A stretch of 64,000 nt of DNA from Acidobacteria bacterium UBA7540 (GTDB taxonomy: Bacteria > Acidobacteriota > Terriglobia > UBA7540): NCBI GenBank assembly GCA_002478145.1, contig DLMI01000073.1, forward strand, positions 1 to 64,000. The letters are read 5' to 3'. This document shows, piece by piece, positions 54,490 to 64,000 of this stretch (its first letter is position 1; the number at the start of each line of letters is the position of its first letter). The notes under the pieces are model-generated. The model was not told where the DNA came from. It was given only the letters and a program-made list of their open reading frames with translations, and made no database searches. The position numbers and the translations under genes were made by a program.

Positions 54490-54815
54490 CACATGCAGAA
54501 ATTTGAAATTTGAGATTTGAAATTTGAAATCGAAACTGGAAAATCGAAAGTCGAAACTGGAAAGTCGAAAATCGACAAGGGAACAAGGAACCTGGAAAAA
54601 CGAAACTGGCGATTCCAATTGAACTTTGTTTCATGAATCTCGAACTTCGGCATTCGGGTTTTTATTCTCCAGTTTCCACTTCCCACCTTACACTTCCCTG
54701 CTTACACTTCCCAGTTTGCGCTTCCCATTTTCCAGTTTGCATTTTCCACTTTCTATCTTCCAGTTTCCACTTTCCATTTTCCAGTTTCCAGTTTCCAATT
54801 TCCAGTTTCGAATCA
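54490..54815. repeat. strand-asymmetric degenerate repeat array with inverted arms
   Basis: The left part (about 54497-54610) iterates GAAACTGGAAAATCGAAAGT and is purine-rich on the plus strand. The right part (about 54665-54815) iterates TTTCCAGTTTCCACTTTCC and is pyrimidine-rich. The two halves are mutually complementary. The array reaches exactly to the stop codon of the kinase gene and nearly to the start of the DUF457 gene. Confidence 0.7.
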
Positions 54816-55754
54816 TGGAACCAGCACGGTAAGTGCATCTGGCACGATTTCGAATGTTGCCGGGAGTGTCCCCACCAGCTCGCCATCGAGTTCGAAGCGG
54901 ATGGTTTCGCCGGCAACCCGGGCGGCGCAGCAGAGCTTACGCGTTTCCACAAGTTCCACATCGCCGAGGTGGAAGTGTTGGCGCGCCAGGGCCAGGCCTG
55001 CGTAAAGGAAGTAGCGAGCGCGATTATGGCTTTTGAAAAGGCACATGGTGAACCGGTCATCAAAGAACCGCGCGTCAGGCGTGAGGTGAAGCCATCCCCC
55101 ATAATTGCCGGCTCGCTGGACGGCGGCGAACGTGGCAATACGGTCCGGCCCACCGTCCGTGCGGCAGCAAAAGCCCTGGAAGGGATAGCGGAATACCTGC
55201 CGCAAGGCTTCCACGATGTATCCCGAGACCCCCCACGACAACTTCATCTCGGGTGAAAGCTTATAGACGACGTGAGCATCATAGCCGATTCCCGCCACAG
55301 TCATGAAGTAACGAATGGCCTGCTCCTTTTCAGCCGGAGCTCCGTTTATCGAGGCCTTCTCAATGCACCAGGTGGCTTTCGCCAGGGGGATTCGGCGTGG
55401 CGACCAACGCGAAAGCTCTGTGGCTGCACGGACAGGGTTGAGCGGAAGTCCCATATCTCTCGCCAAAATGTTGGCTGTCCCTCCCGGCAGCAGGCCGAGC
55501 GCCACTTGGCTACCGGCCAGACCGTTGATCACTTCGTTGATCGTGCCATCCCCGCCGCAAACCAATACTATGTCGCTGCCTTTACTTGCGGCTTTATTTG
55601 CCAGTTCAGACGCCGCTCCGGGTCCAGCCGTTGGGGCGAGATCCACTTCTATCCCTGCTTTGCGGAGGATCTCAGCCGCTCGTCGAATCTCCCTTGCGCG
55701 CCGGGCAGGGTGCCGTCCAGCTATCGGGTTATAGATCAGAGTAGAGGTTTTCAA
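54813..55754 (-). CDS. diacylglycerol kinase-family lipid kinase
   Basis: A 313-residue soluble or peripheral kinase of the DagK/YegS/BmrU family, phosphorylating diacylglycerol or a related lipid. Signatures: LIYNPIAG at the N-terminus, VCGGDGTINEVINGLAG (the GGDGT loop) and LGLLPGGTANILARDMGLP. IGYDAHVVY and the C-terminal ELDGEL are also conserved. It starts with TTG at 55754. The stop codon is followed at once by the repeat array at 54490-54815. Confidence 0.9.
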   Translation of the reverse strand: MKTSTLIYNPIAGRHPARRAREIRRAAEILRKAGIEVDLAPTAGPGAASELANKAASKGSDIVLVCGGDGTINEVINGLAGSQVALGLLPGGTANILARDMGLPLNPVRAATELSRWSPRRIPLAKATWCIEKASINGAPAEKEQAIRYFMTVAGIGYDAHVVYKLSPEMKLSWGVSGYIVEALRQVFRYPFQGFCCRTDGGPDRIATFAAVQRAGNYGGWLHLTPDARFFDDRFTMCLFKSHNRARYFLYAGLALARQHFHLGDVELVETRKLCCAARVAGETIRFELDGELVGTLPATFEIVPDALTVLVP

Positions 55755-55799
55755 AGAGAGGGAATCGGTTCGCGCAAGATCCGTCTTGAATCTGGTTTC

Positions 55800-56180
55800 T
55801 TACTCCACCGGCACAACGATGCCCGTAACCACCTTCTTGGCATAAAGGTCGCCGGTTTTCTTATCCTCGCGGACATCCACGTAGACCTGGTCGCCGACCT
55901 TCAGATCCTCCCGCGAGCTTGGCTTGTCGTCGTGAATGAACTTGGTCTTGGGCTGGAATCTAAAAGTTTGGTCAATGCCGACCTTGGTCTTTTCCAGCAC
56001 CATTCCATTGGCGTCAAGCGTCTTAATGACGCCATAAAGAAGGTTCTGGTATTTGCGCGCGGTGCCCGTCGGGTCTCCGTAGCGCCCCGTTCCCGCCTTG
56101 ACGGTTTTTTCCTGCGCCGGCATGGGCACTGCCAGAACCAAGCAAAGGGTAGCCGGGATCCATATTGTTCGCAGATTCAT
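55800..56180 (-). CDS. small secreted protein, DUF5666-like
   Basis: A 126-residue exported protein: signal peptide (about 1-21, ending MPAQ), then a short beta-rich domain (LYGVIKTLDANGMVLEK, LKVGDQVYVDVREDKKTG, VVTGIVVPVE). Plan and ending match the gene at 201-611. Such domains occur often in Acidobacteria; role unknown. GAGG lies just upstream of the ATG. It is 45 bp upstream of the lipid kinase gene on the same strand. Confidence 0.7.
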   Translation of the reverse strand: MNLRTIWIPATLCLVLAVPMPAQEKTVKAGTGRYGDPTGTARKYQNLLYGVIKTLDANGMVLEKTKVGIDQTFRFQPKTKFIHDDKPSSREDLKVGDQVYVDVREDKKTGDLYAKKVVTGIVVPVE

Positions 56181-56313
56181 GCCTCAATCTTCTCCTACCT
56201 CTAATGGCTCCCCTTATCGACACTAGCAGCCGGTTCCGACGCCTGTCAAGCCAAGCTTTCAGCCTGCGCATCAGCCCTGACGATGTCAGCCGATATATGT
56301 CCGGCCGGTGGGT

Positions 56314-56319
56314 TATAAT
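56314..56319 (+). promoter_or_regulatory. possible -10 box before ligA
   Basis: Perfect TATAAT 71 bases before the chosen start, with no good -35 box at 16-18 bases. Confidence 0.3.
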
Positions 56320-56354
56320 TCCGTTCGGAAATGAAAGCCTATGGGGCGCGCTAG

Positions 56355-58400
<2,046 letters not shown>

Positions 58401-58407
58401 AGACGTT

Positions 58408-58436
58408 TTGACATCATAACGCTTTAACTGTATAAT
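58408..58436 (+). promoter_or_regulatory. consensus sigma70 promoter of the toxin-antitoxin pair
   Basis: TTGACA (58408-58413), exactly 17 bases, TATAAT (58431-58436): a perfect match. The ATG of the antitoxin gene is at 58443, where +1 would be expected, so the mRNA may be leaderless. An imperfect inverted repeat (CATCATAA with GTATAATG, 6 of 8 pairs) overlaps the promoter and may be the autorepression operator. Confidence 0.75.
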
Positions 58437-58442
58437 GGCTCC

Positions 58443-58676
58443 ATGAGAAGCTTGCAAAAAAGAGCGACCGTTTATTTCGATTCCCAGCTCCACCGGGCAT
58501 TACGGATCAAGGCTGCCGAGACTGACCAGCCGATTTCCAAGATCATCAATGACGCCGTGCGGCTGAGCCTGGCGGAGGATGCGGAAGACCTGGCGGCATT
58601 CGAGGAGAGGGCGAGGGAACCGAACCTGTCTTTCGAGGCAGTACTCAAAGACCTGAGGAAGCGTGGGAAGCTATAA
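58443..58676 (+). CDS. ribbon-helix-helix antitoxin
   Basis: A 77-residue protein. The N-terminal part (RATVYFDSQLHRALRIKAAE) is a ribbon-helix-helix DNA-binding domain like that of CopG/RelB-type antitoxins. The C-terminal part (LSFEAVLKDLRKRGKL) is the likely toxin-wrapping helix. It should neutralise the downstream toxin and repress its own promoter. No ribosome site fits; start and promoter suggest a leaderless message. Overlaps the toxin gene by 14 bases. Confidence 0.85.
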   Translation: MRSLQKRATVYFDSQLHRALRIKAAETDQPISKIINDAVRLSLAEDAEDLAAFEERAREPNLSFEAVLKDLRKRGKL

Positions 58677-59040
58677 GATCCTTATCAAGCCTTCCGCAGT
58701 GAAAGAGATCGAAGCGATTCCCCAAAGGGACCGCCAGCGTCTCATGGCGCGAATCCAGGGACTTTCCAGCAATCCGAGGCCACCCGGCTCCGAAAAACTA
58801 TCGGGCCAGGACAAGTTTCGTTTGAGACAAGGGGTTTACCGGATTGTCTATTCCGTCAACGACGATGGGCCATCTTTATTGATTGTCAAAGTGGGACACC
58901 GCAAGAGGTCTATCGGTAGCTCAACCGCTCATGTCGAGCTGCGACTCCCTGCACCCATGACGATATTCGTGGCACGGCCGCCATCTGGTCGACACCCGCA
59001 AATGGAGACGGCGAACAAAAAGGGGGAGGAGTCAAAATGA
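58663..59040 (+). CDS. RelE/ParE-family toxin with C-terminal frameshift
   Basis: mRNA interferase or gyrase-inhibitor fold of the RelE/ParE superfamily. Residues 1-82 are typical (YKILIKPSAVKEIEAIPQRD, FRLRQGVYRIVYSVNDDG, LLIVKVGHRK). The expected ending HRKEVYR-stop is present in the next frame: one extra A near 58904 would give EVYR and a TAG at 58917-58919. As written, the frame continues for about 40 unrelated residues to 59040. The shift removes the C-terminal tyrosine/arginine that usually matters for activity. It is either an inactivating mutation or a sequence error. The start is GTG 58663 inside the antitoxin gene. Confidence 0.8.
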   Translation: MGSYKILIKPSAVKEIEAIPQRDRQRLMARIQGLSSNPRPPGSEKLSGQDKFRLRQGVYRIVYSVNDDGPSLLIVKVGHRKRSIGSSTAHVELRLPAPMTIFVARPPSGRHPQMETANKKGEESK

Positions 59041-59744
59041 AGAAACGACGCGTCGGGCTCGCAGTCCTGCTGCTTTCATTGTGTCTTCCTGTTTTTGCGA
59101 CGGACAAGGAGGATTTGTCAGAACGCTATAAGGGAAAGTACCTTGTCGTTCTCCGAGAGGGCTTGGCGGTGGGCATGTGCGCCGAGCTTGCCGAGATCCC
59201 ATTGGGTAACGCTCTTGATGTCATAATCACCGGCGAATCGGCCGAGTCTCACCCGCAAACCGGCGTGTCCGCTGGCATGACTCGCTGCGGAGAGATCATC
59301 CCCGAGCCTTTACACAAGGGAGAGGTCGTCCTTGCCAGGTCCACCTGGTTTCGACGGCTAAGGGGAGGATACTTCACCATCACCGTCGAAAACCCTTCGG
59401 CTCACCAGGTGAAGCGGGGTGTGCGCACCTCCCGACATCAGCACCTTAAGTACGGCAGGGCCAACTTGATCTTCGAGACGGACGATGCGAAAGACTACGA
59501 CTCCGTGGCTTCGCTCGTTGAAAAGTGGCTAAAGCCCTTCGACACACGCGCGGAGGCCGCTCAGTTCGGAAACACCGCCAGTGGCGTGTATGTAAGAGAA
59601 GTAAAGCTGGGCATGTCCTTCGCCGAGGTTGAAGCGGCTCTGGGACCGCCACAGACTCGCGTGGACCTGGGCGAAAAGGTCCTCTACAAGTACAAAGACA
59701 TGACGGTTGAGTTTCATAACGGCAAGGTCACCGATGTGAAATGA
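59037..59744 (+). CDS. secreted hypothetical protein with SmpA/OmlA-like C-terminus
   Basis: A 235-residue exported protein: signal peptide (KKRRVGLAVLLLSLCLPVFA), a central beta-rich region, and a C-terminal segment (VREVKLGMSFAEVEAALGPP, then VLYKYKDMTVEFHNGKV). The last segment resembles the SmpA/OmlA lipid-anchored assembly-factor fold. There is no lipobox. A strong GGGGGAGGAG sits seven bases before the ATG. The start overlaps the frameshifted end of the toxin frame by four bases, which is probably accidental. Confidence 0.7.
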   Translation: MKKRRVGLAVLLLSLCLPVFATDKEDLSERYKGKYLVVLREGLAVGMCAELAEIPLGNALDVIITGESAESHPQTGVSAGMTRCGEIIPEPLHKGEVVLARSTWFRRLRGGYFTITVENPSAHQVKRGVRTSRHQHLKYGRANLIFETDDAKDYDSVASLVEKWLKPFDTRAEAAQFGNTASGVYVREVKLGMSFAEVEAALGPPQTRVDLGEKVLYKYKDMTVEFHNGKVTDVK

Positions 59745-59794
59745 GGTTAAGGTGGCCTGGTCATTGATCGAGACCCTAGGGACACTGAGGGACT

Positions 59795-60691
59795 ATGATT
59801 GATCCCCAATTGAGAGGTAAAGTCGTTTGTATCACGGGTGGGAACAACCCGCAGGGAATCGGCGCCGCAACCGCTAAGGCGTTCGCATCCCAGGGTGCAA
59901 GCGTGTTTATTCACTTTTTCCGGCAGGCATCCGCAATGTCTGACCAGGGAAAAGGCGAGGTCGAATCCGGCAGGCCCGGGGAAGCATTTTACCTTGATGC
60001 ACAATTGAAGTCGGCCGAGGAGGTTGTACGGGCGATCCGGCGCGAAGGTGGACAGGCCGAGTCCTGGGAAGCTGATTTGGGTGAGCCATCCGCAATTCCT
60101 CAGCTTTTCGATCGCGTCGAGCAAGCGTTTGGGCCAGTGGAGGTGCTGATTAACAACGCGGCGCTTGACTTGCCCGACACCTTCATTCCCTCCAAGTCCT
60201 CGGCACAGGGTGATCGGAGTCTGGGTGGTTTGGGTTCTCCCATGGGTACGCTTACTGCGGAAAGCCATGACCGCCACTTCGCGGTAAATTGTCGTGCCCC
60301 GGCTTTAATGATGGCGGAATTCACCCGCCGGCACATCGCGCGCGGGGGGCAATGGGGGCGAATCGTGAATGTGAGTACCGACGGGGCGTCCGGATTCGCT
60401 GGCGAGATTTCTTATGGGGCCAGCAAGCATGCGCTGGAGTCGTACAGTCAGGCCGCCGCCCGCGAGCTCGCACCGTGTGGGATTACGGTCAACGTGGTGT
60501 CGCTCGGGCCCATACAGACCGGTTGGATATCTCCGGAGTTGGAAAAGAAGGTCGTGCCCACGATTCCACTGGGACGGCTGGGCTCCCCGGAGGATGTGGC
60601 CGATGTGATTGTGTTTCTAAGTTCCGAGCAAGCGCGCTGGCTCACGGGACAGTTGCTTTATGTCGGCGGTGGCCACACAATGCCTCTGTAA
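59795..60691 (+). CDS. short-chain dehydrogenase/reductase
   Basis: A 298-residue NAD(P)-dependent oxidoreductase of the FabG-like SDR group. Cofactor loop CITGGNNPQGIGAATAKAFA (an enlarged TGxxxGIG), structural NNAA in LINNAALDLPD, catalytic serine in VNVSTDG and tyrosine/lysine in YGASKHALE. The stretch at about 145-170 (SSAQGDRSLGGLGSPMGTL) is a longer insert than usual. Substrate unknown. GAGGG precedes the ATG. The next gene follows by 33 bp. Confidence 0.88.
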   Translation: MIDPQLRGKVVCITGGNNPQGIGAATAKAFASQGASVFIHFFRQASAMSDQGKGEVESGRPGEAFYLDAQLKSAEEVVRAIRREGGQAESWEADLGEPSAIPQLFDRVEQAFGPVEVLINNAALDLPDTFIPSKSSAQGDRSLGGLGSPMGTLTAESHDRHFAVNCRAPALMMAEFTRRHIARGGQWGRIVNVSTDGASGFAGEISYGASKHALESYSQAAARELAPCGITVNVVSLGPIQTGWISPELEKKVVPTIPLGRLGSPEDVADVIVFLSSEQARWLTGQLLYVGGGHTMPL

Positions 60692-60724
60692 AGCGCTGTG
60701 GAAATTACCAGGGAGGCTACTAAG

Positions 60725-61753
60725 ATGGTAACAAAGACGACAAAGGCGGTGGCAAGACCCAAGCGTACAAAAGCTGAGATAGAAGAGGAGTTTTCGGCGA
60801 TCCGTGAGGAGGTCGCGGCGACAAGGGAAACAGCCGACAAGAAAACAGAGGAAACCTCAAAGCTGCGCGAAACCGAAATCCGTCAAGCGGTGGAAGGGAT
60901 TTCTGTGGAGGAGGTGGTAAAGGGAATATCGGGGCTGGGCCTCGATCTTTCGAAGGCGCTCGCGGGCCTCTCGGAGAAACTTGTCCAGGAAGTGAATCGC
61001 CTCTCCTCCGCTCGTGAAGCGGTGGAATTGGAGAGGAAAGAAATCGACAGACTTCACAAGATCGACGTCGCTTGTACGGCGCTCGATCAACTCGTCCAAG
61101 ACTATACGCGCAAGAAAGAGGAGTTGGAATCCGAAATCGCCGCCCAGCACGCTGCGTGGGATGAGGAGCTAAAACGAACCGAGCGCGAGCGGAAGGAACA
61201 GGACGAGAACCTCAGGAAGCAGCGGCAGCGTGAAATTGACGAGTACGACTACAACAAAGCGCTGGAGCGCAAAAAGGCCCAGGACAAGTACGAAGAAGAG
61301 ATGAAACTTCTGGAAAAGCAGAACCGGGAGAAGCAGGAAGCGCTCGAAAAAAGCTGGCAGCAGCGCGAGGCAGTCTTGAAAGAGCGAGAGGAGGAAGTTT
61401 CCCGTCTCAAGAGCGAATCAGAGGGTTTCCCCGCCCGACTCGAAAAGGCGTGCACACAGGCGGAGGCGGAGGCTACACGAGCCACAGCGCAAAAGTTTGA
61501 GCAGCAGATTCTCCTATTGAAGAAAGAGAGTGAAGCCGAAAAGCGGCTGGCCGAGCTTCAGATCAAGACGCTGGAAGATACCCTCTCGCGGCAGTCGGCG
61601 CAGATGGCGGCGCTCCAGAAGCAGCTTGATGAAGCGAAGCAGCAAGTGCAGGAAATCGCTGTGAAGGCCATCGAGGGAGCGTCCGGGGCCAAGGCGCTCT
61701 CCCACATTAACCAGATCGCCATGGAGCAAGCCAAGCACCGCGACCAGGGGTAG
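60725..61753 (+). CDS. coiled-coil protein, hypothetical
   Basis: A 342-residue soluble protein, nearly all charged helix. The N-terminus is basic (VTKTTKAVARPKRTKAEIEE). A short less-charged segment follows (VEEVVKGISGLGLDLSKALA, about 70-95). From there to the end it reads as long coiled coil (KRTERERKEQDENLRKQRQR, EEMKLLEKQNREKQEALEK). The start is ATG 60725, eight bases after GGGAGG. No known family; similar proteins are cytoskeletal or scaffold-like by guess only. Confidence 0.7.
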   Translation: MVTKTTKAVARPKRTKAEIEEEFSAIREEVAATRETADKKTEETSKLRETEIRQAVEGISVEEVVKGISGLGLDLSKALAGLSEKLVQEVNRLSSAREAVELERKEIDRLHKIDVACTALDQLVQDYTRKKEELESEIAAQHAAWDEELKRTERERKEQDENLRKQRQREIDEYDYNKALERKKAQDKYEEEMKLLEKQNREKQEALEKSWQQREAVLKEREEEVSRLKSESEGFPARLEKACTQAEAEATRATAQKFEQQILLLKKESEAEKRLAELQIKTLEDTLSRQSAQMAALQKQLDEAKQQVQEIAVKAIEGASGAKALSHINQIAMEQAKHRDQG

Positions 61754-61794
61754 AGGATGGGGAGGAAACGCAAGGCCGCGAGGGGAGCTTTGCG

Positions 61795-63141
61795 CTACCT
61801 CGAGTTAAGCCAGTTCAACATGGCCTCAGACTGCGCCGTGGGGATGCCTTCCGCCCAGAGGCACTCGTCGCCTTTGCGGAGAAGGATGACCTGCCCGTTG
61901 GCTGCCGTGCCGATGAAGAGGTCTGTGGTAGAGCGCTTGTCGGGCGCGAGTTCGGGGTACTTGCGAGCGAGAATGGAATGGTAATCGCGGAAGAAGGCAA
62001 GAGCCGCCTCAGGCCCCGACCAGCGGGTCCGCGAAACCAGAGTGTACTCCTTCCCTTCGTGTGTGAGTCCTGGACTGGGCCCGGCGGCAGCCCTTTCGTA
62101 GAGCAAATAACGGTCTGCGAGCCAGCGCGTGGCCACCGACTTCGCCTCGTCTTCGGAAATCAGTTGGCCCAGCACCGCGTAGTAGCCCAGCTCACCCAGG
62201 ATGTTCTCCGCCAGAAAATTCAGCCCGCGTATTCCCGCGAGAGGCGCCGGATGGGGTAGGGAGACCTTCGGCAGTTGTTGCTTTTCAAAGTATGCCTGCG
62301 GCTCGAAAATTTCCTTGGTGGTTTTGGGCGGATCGTTGAAGAGCGAGTTCAGCCTTCTCCAACCGCCCTCCTGGAGCCCACGTTGCATGAAGCCCATGCC
62401 CTCGATATATGGAAAGAGGGCCTGGAGGCGAAAGAAGAAAGGCGCTCGGTTGAAGGCGGGGAACTCTTCGTATTGCTGGTGGATGACCTGCGCCATCAGC
62501 GGTTCGAGCGCGGGCATATCCTCCAATTTCATCGGCGCAATCAGTTGCTGAATCATGGCTGCGGTGGCGTGACCTTCCACCAAGGCCTGACGGGCGTTGG
62601 AAGCATCGTCATCCGGGCGGACGGCCTTAAGGAATTTCTCGAGGTCGAAGTTCTGGTCCTGAAGGGCGTGGGTCAGCTCGTGAGCCAATACGAAGCGCTG
62701 CATGTCCGGCTCAACCCAGTCGGCGATGAACATGGTCTTACGGTGCGGATCGTAAAAGCCGGCAGCCTGTTCGGTGTAGAAGCTGATGAGGAACTTCTCG
62801 AGATTGAAGTCCGGCGAGACAAGGCCGAAAGCCTGGAGCGTCGCTTCCTGGATGTGGATCTCCTGCGGCGTCATTTCCACGCGAAGGTTCTCCGCAAGGT
62901 ACTTCTCGACTTCCGCCCGGCTGATGATCTGCTTCTTCAGCGATGACTTGATAGGGAGGCCGGTAAGTTCGCTCATCTGCTGGAGAGTCTTGTCGGCTTG
63001 GGCCAGAAGGTCCGGAGCACCTTGCCCAGCGGCCGCAAACCGGGCAGTTGGCACTGCACAAGCCAGCAACAGGAAGGTGAGAGCGGCCAGCGTCTTCAAC
63101 GTCGACCGAAGTCTTTTCGTGCTTTCCCTGAGACAATTCAT
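61795..63141 (-). CDS. exported zinc metallopeptidase-like protein
   Basis: A 448-residue protein with an N-terminal signal (TLKTLAALTFLLLACAVPTA). The zinc site is HELTHALQDQ (H154, E155, H158), with E189 in ALVEGHATAAM as likely third ligand. This is a gluzincin arrangement with 30 residues between. The surrounding FYDPHRKTMFIADW and the second half (RWLADRYLLYE) recall acidobacterial and myxobacterial proteins of unknown substrate. It is convergent to the coiled-coil gene. AAGGC is the only ribosome-site candidate. Confidence 0.78.
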   Translation of the reverse strand: MNCLRESTKRLRSTLKTLAALTFLLLACAVPTARFAAAGQGAPDLLAQADKTLQQMSELTGLPIKSSLKKQIISRAEVEKYLAENLRVEMTPQEIHIQEATLQAFGLVSPDFNLEKFLISFYTEQAAGFYDPHRKTMFIADWVEPDMQRFVLAHELTHALQDQNFDLEKFLKAVRPDDDASNARQALVEGHATAAMIQQLIAPMKLEDMPALEPLMAQVIHQQYEEFPAFNRAPFFFRLQALFPYIEGMGFMQRGLQEGGWRRLNSLFNDPPKTTKEIFEPQAYFEKQQLPKVSLPHPAPLAGIRGLNFLAENILGELGYYAVLGQLISEDEAKSVATRWLADRYLLYERAAAGPSPGLTHEGKEYTLVSRTRWSGPEAALAFFRDYHSILARKYPELAPDKRSTTDLFIGTAANGQVILLRKGDECLWAEGIPTAQSEAMLNWLNSR

Positions 63142-63203
63142 GATGCCTTGATAACCTCCATAAGCCGCCGCACCGACGCCAGGGTGCTGTCCTAATTTGA
63201 CTC

Positions 63204-63260
63204 GTAGCGCCGGCCTTCAGGCCGGCACTTGCCGACCCCGCCTTGCGGGGTCGGCGCTAC
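63204..63260. repeat. double-hairpin palindrome
   Basis: Outer arms GTAGCGCCG/CGGCGCTAC enclose GCCGGCC/GGCCGGC around TTCA and CCGACCCCGC/GCGGGGTCGG around CTT. A cruciform-like REP unit between the metalloprotease gene and rnpB. Confidence 0.65.
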
Positions 63261-63332
63261 GCTCAAGATGGGATACCTCCGACGCGAGGATTGGTTTGAC
63301 CCTACCCCACTGAGAAGACTATCATGAAACTT

Positions 63333-63778
63333 GCGCGAGCAGGCCGGGTGATCGCTGCCCCGCCTTAGCGGCCGCTTCGGCGGCCAAGCAGGGGCGGGGG
63401 AGAGGAAAGTCCGAACTCCGCAGGGCAGTGTGCTCGCTAACGGCGAGGGTTGGGGGTGGATGTCCCACAGTGGGGGACCGTACGCCCCCCGCACGGAAAG
63501 TGCCACAGAAAATATACCGCCCCGATCTATCGGGGTAAGGGTGAAAAGGTGCGGTCCCGATGAATCGGGAATTAAAGTAAGAGCGCACCGCTCCGGTAGT
63601 GATACCGGGGGCATGGTAAACCCCACACGGAGCAAGACCAAATAGGGGAGGAGGGGCTGCCCGCTCCGTTACAACTCCCGGGTAGGTCGCTTGACCCCGC
63701 CAGTAATGCCGGGGCTAGATGAATGATCGCCGTCCCGCCTCCGCGGGAAACAGAATTCGGCTTACAGGCTTGCTCGCG
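63333..63778 (+). ncRNA. rnpB: RNase P RNA (type A)
   Basis: The catalytic RNA that matures tRNA 5' ends, about 446 bases. P1 pairs GCGAGCAGGCC (63335-63345) with GGCTTGCTCGC near 63767-63777. Conserved region I GAGGAAAGTCCG is at 63402-63413, followed by CTCCGCAGGGCAG. GGGTGAAAAGGTGCGGTC is at about 63538-63555 and AGAGCGCACCG near 63581. AGCAAGACCAAATAGGG is near 63631-63647 and the 3' AGAATTCGGCTTACAGG at 63752-63768. Ends are accurate to a few bases. Confidence 0.95.
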
Positions 63779-63971
63779 GTAAGTACAGTCGAAAGTCGAG
63801 GGTCCAAATTCCAAGCTTGAGGGTCAAGGCCCGGCGGCCATGGGGTCACAGCTTCCCGGGCAGGGCTTGAGCCTTGGGTCGTCACACGCAACGGCAGCTC
63901 TCGAAACACCTCACTTTGCTTTTGGTGCTCGCGGCGGACATGGACAAACACCTGCCCACAGGAGGTTAACT

Positions 63972-64000
63972 ATGCAAGCCATCCGTTTTCACACCATTGG
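63972..64000 (+). CDS. start of an oxidoreductase-like gene, cut by the window end
   Basis: Only ten residues are inside the window (MQAIRFHTIG). ATG 63972 follows AGGAGG by six bases, so it is a real start. The sequence is typical of the N-terminus of zinc-type alcohol dehydrogenase/quinone oxidoreductase proteins (MKAIRFHxxGGPEVL), but this is a guess from very little. Confidence 0.45.

Overview
This 64-kb window looks like an ordinary stretch of chromosome from an Acidobacteriota bacterium. The assignment rests on protein content: a secreted VWFA-related protein of the type typical of Acidobacteria, bacillithiol synthesis (bshA), a split glycine dehydrogenase (gcvPA/gcvPB), an S46 dipeptidyl-peptidase, RNase J, and many secreted peptidases and glycosidases. 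The DNA is fairly GC-rich with wide spacers. No rRNA operon, prophage, plasmid origin or CRISPR array is visible. The class within the phylum cannot be fixed from this window.

Layout. 1-8 kb: secreted small protein, bshA, M28 peptidase, S46 peptidase, a putative intracellular zincin, diheme cytochrome c. 8-15 kb: a 900-bp spacer with a promoter and possible structured leader, RNase J (apparently an ATT start), a four-helix-bundle gene in AT-rich inverted repeats, uppP, ftsK, tRNA-Phe. 15-21 kb: DHA2 transporter, PflX-like radical SAM protein, VWFA protein, class II aldolase. 21-31 kb, mostly minus strand: Spy-like protein, secreted MsrA, GH84- and GH18-type glycosidases, APC permease, SSS symporter. 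31-42 kb: a repeat protein, a secreted TPR protein, a GxxExxY nuclease-like gene between direct repeats, the gcvT-gcvH-gcvPA-gcvPB cluster, a deacetylase-like secreted protein, a Tat-exported hydrolase. 42-49 kb: smc, then a small accessory patch with a restriction-enzyme remnant, an EVE-nuclease fusion and a REP-bounded RAYT transposase. 49-64 kb: purC-cvpA, Fis-like protein, an AT-richer membrane protein, DedA-like protein, DUF457 protein, diacylglycerol kinase, ligA, a toxin-antitoxin pair whose toxin is frameshifted, SDR, coiled-coil protein, metalloprotease, rnpB, and the start of an oxidoreductase-like gene.

The housekeeping parts (gcv cluster, purC-cvpA, ftsK, smc, ligA, rnpB, fba) are intact. 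The less ordinary content is in the spacers. Several families of short iterated repeats and long palindromes occupy gene ends and sometimes supply start or stop contexts. Three unrelated one-gene units (four-helix bundle, GxxExxY, RAYT) are each bounded by matched repeats, with the start codon on or next to the left repeat. All functional names are from protein reading without database searches.
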